Assembly (NCBI GenBank): GCA_934718145.1
Contig: CAKUZC010000069.1
Location: 1-5,663, forward strand
Source: an uncultured Eubacteriales bacterium
GTDB lineage: Bacteria > Bacillota > Clostridia > Oscillospirales > Acutalibacteraceae
Length of the DNA stretch: 5,663 nt
Direction of reading: 5' to 3'
Below the pieces are notes generated by a model that was not told where the DNA came from, did no database searches, and worked only from the letters and a program-made list of their open reading frames with translations. This document shows, one piece after another, positions 1 to 5,630 of the stretch. The first letter of the stretch is position 1, and each line of letters starts with the position of its first letter. The translations under genes and the position numbers were made by a program.

Positions 1-1
1 A

Positions 2-187
2 TCTCTCGAGGAAGGCGAAGGATTTATAAAAAAATAAAATAAAACTATTAGAAATTTTTCAATATTTAAAAACAGTTTATCATTTACAGATTTATCTAAC
101 AATTTGGGCGACGTAATGCAACGAAATGGTATGATGGTGCCTTATCATACACTAGCAGATTATGAGTACATATTTCAAAATGAGTAA
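2..187 (+). pseudogene. C-terminal remnant of an unidentified protein (interrupted frame)
   Basis: One reading frame gives a protein-like stretch from about 38 to the TAA at 185-187. It ends in a tract rich in M, P, H, Y, D and E (PYHTLADYEY near the end) that reads like a real C-terminus rather than random AT-rich DNA. The same frame is also protein-like at 2-34 (LEEGEGFIKK) but is interrupted by a TAA at 35-37. Either an upstream gene ends at 37 and an unrelated fragment follows, or a single gene has acquired an in-frame stop. The end overlaps the ATG of the next reading frame at 180 by 8 bases, as in tightly packed operons. I do not recognise the family, and the gene continues out of the window. 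Confidence 0.35.
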
Positions 188-688
188 TAAAATAGTTAAA
201 TTTTTTAAGTGGTTTGGAATATCAATCGGTGTCTTATTTTTAATAGTAGTTATTCTTAGCGTATTATTTATAGGAATAATGAACAAAAAGGTAAAATATA
301 CTTTCTCTTTGATAGAATTAAAAATAAAGATGTTGATTACAATGTAAAAAGCTATAAAAACTAGGTTCATATGTGTATATTTTGGTCTGTGAGAGTTATA
401 CAAAGCTAAACTACGAAATGGGCAAAGTTATACGAAGCAAAAGCATAGATAGTTTTTGTAAAAAAGACAGAAAGATTTTCTATTTATTTAAAAACCTCAA
501 GAATTCATTAGAAAAATGCGGTATTTCGTGCGACTATTTATTTTTCTACAAAAATAGACAAGGGAATGTGATTTTCTGAGGAGTATCAAAGGGCTGATCG
601 AATGCTTTCACACACTTCAAAAAATAAATACAACTCGTGTGTTTGTATCAAACATTTAATGATTAGACATACTGGTATATTAATTTAG
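180..688 (+). pseudogene. Frameshifted gene for a small N-terminally membrane-anchored protein
   Basis: The intact part starts at ATG 180 (an in-frame ATG also exists at 162) and encodes a basic N-terminus (NKIVKFFKW) followed by one strong hydrophobic segment of about 20 residues, so the product would be a single-pass membrane protein. That frame stops at 345-347. Protein-like sequence then continues in other frames: a lysine/aspartate-rich stretch at about 287-361 (DRIKNKDVDYNVKSYKN, -1 frame), a longer stretch at 358-576 (containing YVYILVCESY and YLFFYKNRQGN), and another at 575-685 (EEYQRADRML) ending at TAG 686-688. The pieces abut closely, and a terminator begins 15 bases after the last stop. 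This fits one gene of about 170 codons broken by about three indels. No ribosome binding site is evident before 180 or 162. The family is not recognised. An alternative is that only a roughly 55-residue membrane peptide is made and the rest is noncoding. Confidence 0.42.
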
Positions 689-703
689 ATAAAATGTAGT
701 TTT

Positions 704-748
704 ATGTGGCAATTACTTCTAGTTTTGATGGTAGTTGTCATATTTTTT
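704..748 (+). terminator. Rho-independent terminator after the decayed membrane-protein gene
   Basis: The arms at 704-716 and 731-743 can form about 13 base pairs including three G-U pairs, with a core TGGCAATTAC / GTAGTTGTCA and a 14-base loop. The run TTTTTT at 743-748 follows, partly overlapping the last A-U pair. It lies just after the TAG at 686-688, which supports the view that a gene once ended there. Confidence 0.55.
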
Positions 749-875
749 AGAATTTCAATATGCTATCAATATATTGCAACTTAAAAAAGTTTCGTAATTT
801 TTAAAATTCTCAATCAGTGCACTTAATTATTTCAGAATATATTCAAAATCGCTTTAGAATATAATTTAACATAAA

Positions 876-906
876 TCCGCCGGTAGTGTTGTCGGCGGAC
901 GTTTTT
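876..906. terminator. GC-rich intrinsic terminator between convergent units
   Basis: A perfect 7-bp stem TCCGCCG (876-882) / CGGCGGA (893-899) with a 10-base loop stands out in AT-rich DNA. On the plus strand it is followed by CGTTTTT, giving a strong U-tract. On the minus strand the following bases are TTTATGTT, a weaker tract. It sits 28 bases beyond the stop codon of the minus-strand surface-protein gene, so it probably ends that transcript and blocks plus-strand transcription from the left. Confidence 0.75.
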
Positions 907-927
907 ATATATTTTAATGTTTAAAAG

Positions 928-2307
928 TTAAATTATATGTTTTTTCTTTCTGTTGTAAATAATCATCCAGAGTATCCCTAAAGCACTTATCAAAAACAAA
1001 GAAGTCCACAATAAAATATTACCATTGTCTCCGGTCTGAGGGTTTTCCGAATTTTCGTAAATTTCTCCTGATTCTTTAATTTCAAAGCTTGTACTGCATT
1101 CTCCGTCTGTATAAACAAATGTAATTTTATGTTCGCCTACGGAAAGCGTTTTAAGATACTCATTTTTTAAAGTAACAATTGTTGAACCTGAGGCAGTTAC
1201 ATAATTTTCCGGATCAATCGATTCATCGTCAATTTTAATTCCTGCAAACTTCGATAAATCTCCATTGGCACGGAAAGTAAGTGTATCATCAGTGTTTTTT
1301 ATCAAAGAACTGTTTTCTCCTTCGATTATTTTATAAACATCTGGGTCTGATATTTGAGATGTTGTTGACGAATCATTAATTAAATTTAATTTACAATTAA
1401 AATGATATCTTGTATAGTACTCGTCTCTTGTCTCCTTAACAATAGGTTTTCCTGTTTTTTCATCTTGACCAGTTCCCTTATATGTTAATTTAGAACCTGT
1501 ATATTCTATATATACAAATTTTAACGCGTAAGAAGCATTTGCATCAATATTACCCACTAAAGTCATTATTGCTCTATTTTTAGATTTATTCCCAACTATT
1601 TTTATCAAAGCTTCGGAGGCATCTTCCGTCTTAACAAGATGGTTTTTATCACTATTTGCAAATTTATAATATTTAGTTTTTTCTAAATCAGACATAGCGC
1701 GAAGTGCCATGGATAGATTGTCTTCTTTTGTAAAGTCAATAACATAATCAGAACCCTTTTTTAGATTTATATCATCAGTTACTTGGCAGTCTGTGAAATT
1801 ATCACGAACAGTTGTTTCATCTGTTGCACCCGGGTTGTCCGTAACTCCTTTAACTTTTGTTCCGGCAAATAATGTAGCTGTAAGTGTCTTTCTACCTGAA
1901 GATACTGTTGCTGCAGCATTGTCGTATTGAGTTCCATTTACTTTAAAAACCCCATCATAAAACACTGCGGTTTTAGGTTTTATAGGGAAAACATAGCCTT
2001 CCTTAGCGTTCAAAGTAATTACAAAGTTGTATTTTTCTCCTTCTATAGGTTTAAGTTTTTCGCCAGGTTGTATGATTGAGCCTGATTGTGAAGAGCACCA
2101 TTTTTGGTCTTCAATAGTATAATTGCTGTTCTCATCAACCGTTGCAAACGTTACTTTTTCGCTTGACCATAATTCATTTGTTACACCCTTTATATTTACC
2201 TCTGTGATATCTGTTTCTGCTGCAAAAATCTGAATTGGCACAAATGAAACTAACATACAGAGAGTAAAAAACATTGCCGTAAATTTTTTGGATAATTTAA
2301 CTTTCAT
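928..2307 (-). CDS. Sortase-anchored cell-surface protein with X2-like domain (NPQTG signal)
   Basis: This is a 459-residue exported surface protein. Residues 1-30 form a Sec signal peptide (basic MKVKLSKK, hydrophobic core, cleavage near IFAA). Residues about 34-125 resemble the Ig-like modules common in clostridial surface proteins, with a conserved W near 70, a YNFVITLNAKEGY segment and a terminal KVNGT. Residues about 325-410 match the X2-like fold: a YKIIEGENSS opening, a LTFRANGDLSKF core, then LKTLSVGEHKITFVYTDG. The C-terminus is a complete cell-wall sorting signal: NPQTG at 422-426, a hydrophobic span at about 430-451 and the basic tail NRKKKHII. A sortase would cleave between T and G and attach the protein to peptidoglycan. 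The middle (about 165-320) is not recognised and shows no catalytic motif, so adhesion or a structural role is more likely than enzymatic activity. The start is ATG 2305-2307, with AAGGAGA five bases upstream. The gene is monocistronic and divergent from the lipoprotein gene. Confidence 0.9.
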   Translation of the reverse strand: MKVKLSKKFTAMFFTLCMLVSFVPIQIFAAETDITEVNIKGVTNELWSSEKVTFATVDENSNYTIEDQKWCSSQSGSIIQPGEKLKPIEGEKYNFVITLNAKEGYVFPIKPKTAVFYDGVFKVNGTQYDNAAATVSSGRKTLTATLFAGTKVKGVTDNPGATDETTVRDNFTDCQVTDDINLKKGSDYVIDFTKEDNLSMALRAMSDLEKTKYYKFANSDKNHLVKTEDASEALIKIVGNKSKNRAIMTLVGNIDANASYALKFVYIEYTGSKLTYKGTGQDEKTGKPIVKETRDEYYTRYHFNCKLNLINDSSTTSQISDPDVYKIIEGENSSLIKNTDDTLTFRANGDLSKFAGIKIDDESIDPENYVTASGSTIVTLKNEYLKTLSVGEHKITFVYTDGECSTSFEIKESGEIYENSENPQTGDNGNILLWTSLFLISALGILWMIIYNRKKKHII

Positions 2308-2312
2308 AATTT

Positions 2313-2319
2313 TCTCCTT
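2313..2319 (-). promoter_or_regulatory. Ribosome binding site of the surface-protein gene
   Basis: AAGGAGA on the minus strand lies five bases before the ATG at 2305-2307 and fixes this start. Confidence 0.85.
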
Positions 2320-2355
2320 TATTTGAAATATTTTTATAAAACTTACTTATAAATA

Positions 2356-2383
2356 ATTATATATTAAAACAAAAAACATACAA
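2356..2383 (-). promoter_or_regulatory. Predicted sigma-A promoter of the surface-protein gene
   Basis: On the minus strand, TTGTAT (2383-2378) and TATAAT (2361-2356) are separated by 16 bases. Transcription would start near 2349, giving a leader of about 40 bases. The region is AT-rich, so chance matches are possible, but the -10 box is perfect and the position suits the gene. Confidence 0.55.
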
Positions 2384-2430
2384 GTAAATTCACGTTAAAA
2401 ATAATAAATTTCCAACAATTAATTTTAACT

Positions 2431-2459
2431 TTGCAAAATATATTTATATTATATATAAT
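2431..2459 (+). promoter_or_regulatory. Predicted sigma-A promoter of the nucleoside phosphorylase-like lipoprotein gene
   Basis: TTGCAA (2431-2436) and TATAAT (2454-2459) are separated by 17 bases, the optimal spacing. Transcription would start near 2466, leaving a 5' leader of about 28 bases that contains the Shine-Dalgarno. The TTG at 2431 that would open the longest version of the reading frame is the -35 box itself and so should not be transcribed. Confidence 0.65.
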
Positions 2460-2479
2460 AAATAAAGAGTATAAATTTC

Positions 2480-2485
2480 AGGAGG
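2480..2485 (+). promoter_or_regulatory. Consensus Shine-Dalgarno pointing at an ATA codon
   Basis: AGGAGG is a perfect Shine-Dalgarno. The codon at the ideal distance (8 bases) is ATA at 2494-2496, in frame with the downstream coding region. No ATG, GTG or TTG exists within normal spacing in any frame. Confidence 0.8.
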
Positions 2486-2493
2486 TAAGAGTT

Positions 2494-3429
2494 ATAAAAA
2501 ATAAATCACTTGCATTCGCTGTAATGATATTATGTTTTTTATTTACTATGGGTTGCAGCAATAATAACAATCAAACTTCAGAAAATACTGATTCAAAAAC
2601 AAATAATATAAATATTTATGACAACTTAATTGCTGCAAATGAAAAATACGGTTCAAAAAAAGAACAAATATGTAAATCAAACTTTAAATGTGAACCATCT
2701 GAAATTAGCGAAAAAGTTATTATCGCACCGACATGGGAAGTAGATATTTTTACCAATCACGTTGATAGTATAAAGCACATTTCCGGTCCAACAGGTCATG
2801 GATATGATATAAATCAGTTATATATCAAAGACAAAAAAATAACCTACATTACAACAGGTGTAGGTGCCTGCAACCTTATGGACGCAGTTTTAGCTCTTGG
2901 TTGTACTCCTTGTAAAGAAATATTATTTATAGGAGCTGTAGGTGCATTAGATAAAGATATGAAAATAGGGGACATTGTAATTCCAGAGTATTCAATTTGC
3001 GGAATCGGGGCTGATAGATATTTAACATCAGGAAATGTAAGTGATAATGATTGTTACGGTAAAAAATATTATCCAGACAAAGAAATTTCAGATGAAGTTT
3101 TAAAATTTACGAACGAAGCAATAAAAGACACCGACATCAAAGTGCATATGGGAAAAATATTCAGCTGTGATACCATATTTGCCGAATATGCCCATTTAGA
3201 TGAATTTATTAAAGAAGGTTGTAATATTATCGAAATGGAAACAGCTACGTTATTTCACTCAGCAAATATAGCAGGTATAAAAGCTTCAGCACTTTTAAAT
3301 GTTTCAGATAACACAATAGCAAATAAGTCTCTTTACAATGGCAGAACAGAAGAAGATCAACAAAGACGATCTAAAGTAAAAAAAGATATAATACCCACAA
3401 TTGCTTTAAAGACACTGAAAATAATATAG
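2494..3429 (+). CDS. Nucleoside phosphorylase-superfamily lipoprotein (ATA start or lost start codon)
   Basis: Read from ATA 2494 this is 311 residues. Residues 1-20 form a lipoprotein-type signal (KNK, hydrophobic core, TMG before Cys21; the lipobox is somewhat atypical), followed by an N/S/T-rich linker to about 40. The rest is a PNP/UDP phosphorylase-family domain: TTGVGACN at 120-127, ILFIGAVGAL at 143-152, KIGDIVIP at 157-164, CDTIFAE at 225-231, the purine/ribose motif IEMETATL at 246-253, and LLNVSDNT at 267-274, where the Asp matches the catalytic Asp of hexameric PNPs. These enzymes cleave the N-glycosidic bond of nucleosides. Here the domain would sit outside the membrane, which is unusual because they are normally cytosolic. 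The Arg of the PNP RVGSCGA motif and the GDPxR arginine appear absent, so hydrolysis rather than phosphorolysis is possible (inference). The nearest ordinary start, TTG 2431, lies in the -35 box. ATG 2524 falls inside the signal core and would remove its basic part. No terminator is visible after the gene. Confidence 0.85.
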   Translation: MKNKSLAFAVMILCFLFTMGCSNNNNQTSENTDSKTNNINIYDNLIAANEKYGSKKEQICKSNFKCEPSEISEKVIIAPTWEVDIFTNHVDSIKHISGPTGHGYDINQLYIKDKKITYITTGVGACNLMDAVLALGCTPCKEILFIGAVGALDKDMKIGDIVIPEYSICGIGADRYLTSGNVSDNDCYGKKYYPDKEISDEVLKFTNEAIKDTDIKVHMGKIFSCDTIFAEYAHLDEFIKEGCNIIEMETATLFHSANIAGIKASALLNVSDNTIANKSLYNGRTEEDQQRRSKVKKDIIPTIALKTLKII

Positions 3430-3510
3430 TTATACACACTTAGTTTTATATTTATAAATGTTTGATTTGTATATTTATTTGATAATTATATTCAGAAAAT
3501 ATGATGAATT

Positions 3511-3602
3511 TTATAAAAAATATTGACATCACACTCAATATACATATATAATATTATTGTATTTCAAAACAATTATAAAATTTATTGATAGGATGTGATT
3601 TT
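3511..3602 (+). repeat. Shared leader, copy A (promoter plus ribosome-binding block)
   Basis: This leader aligns with the reverse complement of 5553-5630 over nearly its whole length. Shared parts are TTATAAAAA at the 5' end, TTGAC, TATAAT followed by TTATTGT (13 of 14 bases from the -10 box), TCAAAA, and the 15-base identical block ATAGGATGTGATTTT just before the ATG. Copy A is longer by about 14 bases, mostly between TCAAAA and the ribosome-binding block. Confidence 0.8.
3523..3552 (+). promoter_or_regulatory. Strong sigma-A promoter of the helical orphan gene
   Basis: Perfect TTGACA (3523-3528) and perfect TATAAT (3547-3552) are separated by 18 bases. Transcription would begin near 3559, giving a leader of about 44 bases. 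This is the closest match to consensus in the window. Confidence 0.8.
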
Positions 3603-4226
3603 ATGTCAAAAATAAAAGATATAGTACAAAAACTAGGTGATTTATCATTTATTGATGTTAATGTCAAGTGCTTCAGGGATATTGATAAAGATTTGAACTC
3701 TAACATAGACGGTCAAGTTAAAGAGTTAAAAGAAGAGTTTGATTCTGCAGAAAAAATGGTCAATGAAACAGCTTCAGGAAAGTCAAAATTATATACCAAT
3801 GCAAAAGCAAATATGGATGTACTTCTTAATAAGGCAGCTCAAATGCCTAGCTACAAGAAGAAGTATGAAAGATTCAAAGAATTGTGTAAAGATTTTTACA
3901 AAGAAAAATTTTCTATTGACGAATTTAAAAAATTAAATGAGAATGATAAATTATTTAATGATAAATATAAAAAATTAATGATTCTTTTTGATAATTTAAA
4001 CGAATATAGAGAAGAAAATTTTATCCTTGAATATATAGCATTTTTAAAAGGTTTAAAAAGAAATTTTGAAAAAACAAAAAACAGCGTAAAGGATCTAACA
4101 GACTTTTTGGCTTTGAAATCGGATTTAGAAAAGGAATCAAATGAACAACCAAAAGGAGATATTAACGAGCAAGAACAAGAAGGATTAGCAGACCTGCAAA
4201 ACATGATAGAAGGAGTTGACATTTAA
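3603..4226 (+). CDS. Helical, charged protein of unknown function (orphan A)
   Basis: The family is not recognised. From ATG 3603 the product is 207 residues, soluble and lysine/glutamate-rich. It has no signal peptide and no membrane segment and is probably almost wholly alpha-helical. Long amphipathic stretches lie at about 34-60, 83-130 and 140-180 (for example QVKELKEEFDSAEKM and YKKKYERFKELCKDFYKEK), then an acidic, Q/E-rich tail at 178-195. The start is chosen because the AGGATGTG ribosome-binding block lies just upstream and is conserved before the other orphan gene; the TTG at 3585 precedes that block. The gene has its own strong promoter and ends before a terminator shared with the convergent flavoprotein gene. 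After the TAA at 4224-4226, 28 further protein-like codons follow in the same frame, so this may be a recently truncated version of a 236-codon gene. Possible roles such as a structural, secreted or phage-related protein cannot be separated from sequence alone. Confidence 0.8.
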   Translation: MSKIKDIVQKLGDLSFIDVNVKCFRDIDKDLNSNIDGQVKELKEEFDSAEKMVNETASGKSKLYTNAKANMDVLLNKAAQMPSYKKKYERFKELCKDFYKEKFSIDEFKKLNENDKLFNDKYKKLMILFDNLNEYREENFILEYIAFLKGLKRNFEKTKNSVKDLTDFLALKSDLEKESNEQPKGDINEQEQEGLADLQNMIEGVDI

Positions 4227-4313
4227 AGATTAAAGTCTGAATCGGATACCAAAACTATCGCTGAGTGTGAAAAACTTGATAAAACGCTCAAAGCTCATTC
4301 ACCAAAAGTTTAA
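4227..4313 (+). other. In-frame protein-like extension after the stop of orphan A
   Basis: Directly after the TAA, the same frame stays open for 28 codons to a TAA at 4311-4313. It encodes a hydrophilic sequence (LKSESDTKTIAECEKLDK) with the same K/E/D/T-rich style as the main protein. There is no start codon or ribosome binding site for a separate gene. It is best read as the former C-terminus cut off by a stop mutation, or as readthrough sequence. Confidence 0.45.
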
Positions 4314-4355
4314 GATAAATTTTTAAATAATATATCAATTATCGCATATATAAAA

Positions 4356-4385
4356 CCACCGGAATGATACCGGTGGCCATTTTTT
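4356..4385. terminator. Bidirectional intrinsic terminator between convergent genes
   Basis: A perfect 7-bp stem CCACCGG (4356-4362) / CCGGTGG (4370-4376) with a 7-base loop. On the plus strand it is followed by CCATTTTTT; on the minus strand by TTTTATAT. It serves orphan A on the plus strand and the flavoprotein gene on the minus strand, whose stop codon (4384-4386) overlaps the T-run. Confidence 0.85.
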
Positions 4386-4923
4386 ATACATTTTTTCCCA
4401 TGTTATAAGCTTCTTGCATATGCGAAGAATTTAAAATATCTCCTTTTTCGTACGCTCCTTTACCATATATTACTCCCTTTTCTATGGAACCTCCCAAGCA
4501 TCTGGCAAATCCTCGAAAACATTCTAAAGTACAATCCATCACGGTACTGCTATCTTCCGCGGCAGTCATAATGTAGTAAAATTCCTTATTTTTAATTTCT
4601 GTCCATTTTGCTACACAACGGTCAATAAGGGCTTTCATTTGAGCATTTATGGAATAAAAATAAACAGGACTTGCCATAACTATAACATCACAAGACTGAA
4701 TTTTATCTAAAATTTCTTTCATGTCATCCTTTATAGCACATATTCCATTATTCTTTTCACAATAATAACATCCGATGCAATATCCGATTTTTTTATCTCG
4801 AATAAATATTTTTTCTACTTCATTTCCGCTTTCCTTAGCTCCACGCATAAATTCATCACAAAGCAAATCTGAATTTCCATTTTTACGGGGACTTCCAGAC
4901 AAAATCAACACTTTTTTACTCAT
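4384..4923 (-). CDS. Flavodoxin-fold NAD(P)H-dependent FMN reductase with iron-sulfur motif
   Basis: This is a 179-residue cytosolic redox protein of the NADPH-dependent FMN reductase / iron-sulfur flavoprotein family. Residues 5-20 give the first strand and FMN phosphate loop (VLILSGSPRKNGNSDL). Cysteines 49, 52, 55 and 62 make C-X2-C-X2-C-X6-C, the compact motif that binds a 4Fe-4S cluster in iron-sulfur flavoproteins of the Methanosarcina Isf type. DDM follows at 66-68. The segment ASPVYFYSINAQMKALIDR at 84-102 is the typical second flavin-contact region. The length is normal and the protein looks intact. It probably transfers electrons from a reduced carrier or NAD(P)H to an unknown acceptor, perhaps in oxygen or quinone detoxification; the context gives no substrate. 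The start is ATG 4921-4923, preceded by AAGGTGAT; a longer version starting upstream at 4983 would lack a ribosome binding site and add a poor hydrophobic extension. It is monocistronic and convergent with orphan A. Confidence 0.9.
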   Translation of the reverse strand: MSKKVLILSGSPRKNGNSDLLCDEFMRGAKESGNEVEKIFIRDKKIGYCIGCYYCEKNNGICAIKDDMKEILDKIQSCDVIVMASPVYFYSINAQMKALIDRCVAKWTEIKNKEFYYIMTAAEDSSTVMDCTLECFRGFARCLGGSIEKGVIYGKGAYEKGDILNSSHMQEAYNMGKNV

Positions 4924-4954
4924 GTTATCACCTTGTTTCCATAAAATAATATAT

Positions 4955-4983
4955 ATGATATAACAAAATTTATAATTAATCAA
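4955..4983 (-). promoter_or_regulatory. Weak candidate promoter of the flavoprotein gene
   Basis: On the minus strand, TTGATT (4983-4978) and TATCAT (4960-4955) are 17 bases apart, about 30 bases before the start codon. Both boxes deviate from consensus and the region is very AT-rich, so other placements are possible. Confidence 0.35.
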
Positions 4984-5166
4984 TTAAACAAGCATTAAAT
5001 TGTTTTATATATTATATGAATTATATTAAAAATTCTTGAAAGTACAATATATTTGATGAGCAATTTAATTGCTAAGTAAAAAATCATTCTTAATAAAGTT
5101 TAATTTAATAATTAAAACACAATAATATTATACATAAAATTAAGCTTTTATAAAAACAAAATCTAT

Positions 5167-5179
5167 CCACAATAGGTGG
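5167..5179 (-). terminator. Possible weak terminator of orphan B
   Basis: On the minus strand a 4-bp CCAC/GTGG stem with a 5-base loop is followed by ATAGATTTTGTTTTT, 16 bases after the stop of the orphan gene. The stem is short, so this is only a candidate; no better structure is seen downstream. Confidence 0.25.
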
Positions 5180-5195
5180 TGTATTCCAAAATAAG

Positions 5196-5552
5196 TTAAA
5201 TTAATTTTTTTAAATTTTCTACAGACCGTTTTGTTCTAGTACCTATTTTACTATTTTTCAATCTGTCTAAAATTTTCATAACTTTGGTTGTATCAGCATT
5301 TTTCTCAGTAGTATTTTCTTGCCTTATTTTCGAATCTTCATTATCGTCATTCTTCGCAAATATACCCTTGTTAAATTTTTCCTCTTCATCCTTCTCTAGC
5401 ATCTCTGAGGTTACAACTTCAATAATAGCTGCTTTATCACTAGGAGAGATATTGGGGTCATTCCCAATCTCCTTTAAATCCTTTTTAATTTTATTTGGCC
5501 GAGCACACTTCCATTCTTGAGAAATAATTTTTCCATCATCTTTTCCTGGCAT
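5196..5552 (-). CDS. Small charged protein of unknown function (orphan B)
   Basis: The family is not recognised. From ATG 5550-5552 the product is 118 residues, hydrophilic, with no signal peptide or membrane segment. The N-terminal part (about 8-50) looks like a folded region, with one W at 14, one Cys at 16 and a helix starting at SPSDKAAIIEVV (36-47). It is followed by an acidic stretch (LEKDEEEKF, 52-60), a D/N/E-rich linker at about 67-88, and a basic C-terminal helix (VMKILDRLKNSKIGTRTKR, 91-109). The order of acidic middle and basic end could suit binding to a partner or nucleic acid, but this is inference. The ATG is preferred over the GTG at 5559-5561 because the latter lies inside the conserved ribosome-binding block. 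The gene carries a leader closely related to that of orphan A, so the two are probably expressed under the same conditions, although the proteins show no evident similarity. Confidence 0.75.
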   Translation of the reverse strand: MPGKDDGKIISQEWKCARPNKIKKDLKEIGNDPNISPSDKAAIIEVVTSEMLEKDEEEKFNKGIFAKNDDNEDSKIRQENTTEKNADTTKVMKILDRLKNSKIGTRTKRSVENLKKLI

Positions 5553-5630
5553 AAAAATCACATCCTATTCTTAATTTTTGACACAATAACATTATATATA
5601 TATATATATGAAAGTCAAGTGTTTTTATAA
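5553..5630 (-). repeat. Shared leader, copy B (promoter plus ribosome-binding block)
   Basis: This is the minus-strand counterpart of 3511-3602. It has the same order of blocks: TTATAAAAA, TTGAC, TATAAT with TTATTGT, TCAAAA, and ATAGGATGTGATTTT immediately before the ATG with one extra T. The two copies lie in opposite orientation about 2 kb apart. Confidence 0.8.
5591..5618 (-). promoter_or_regulatory. Promoter of orphan B with a TA-repeat spacer
   Basis: TTGACT (5618-5613) and TATAAT (5596-5591) are separated by 16 bases on the minus strand. Most of the spacer is an alternating TA run (5593-5609) that merges with the -10 box. Transcription would start near 5584, giving a leader of about 31 bases. 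Confidence 0.7.

Noticed and set aside
152..403. Minus-strand open frame of 83 codons with hydrophobic content
   Set aside because: It is the complement of the plus-strand membrane-helix sequence, has no ribosome binding site, and its hydrophobicity follows from the AT-rich opposite strand.
640..654. Small inverted repeat TGTTTG-TAT-CAAACA
   Set aside because: The 6-bp stem with a 3-base loop and no U-tract lies inside the decayed gene and is expected by chance in such DNA.
2431..2493. TTG at 2431 as the start of the phosphorylase-like lipoprotein
   Set aside because: The TTG is the -35 box of a near-perfect promoter, lacks a Shine-Dalgarno, and would place 21 extra residues before a normal signal peptide.
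3585..3602. TTG at 3585 as the start of orphan A
   Set aside because: It lies before the ribosome-binding block that is conserved directly ahead of the ATG in both leader copies.
3896..4222. Minus-strand open frame of 108 codons opposite orphan A
   Set aside because: It is serine/phenylalanine-rich, as expected from the complement of a lysine/glutamate-rich gene, and has no promoter or ribosome binding site.
5059..5073. Inverted repeat AGCAAT-TTA-ATTGCT between the flavoprotein and orphan B genes
   Set aside because: It is perfect but short, has no T-run on either strand and no nearby start; an operator is possible but nothing else supports it.
5284..5520. Plus-strand open frame of 78 codons opposite orphan B
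   Set aside because: It is a serine/phenylalanine-rich shadow of the real minus-strand gene without translation signals.
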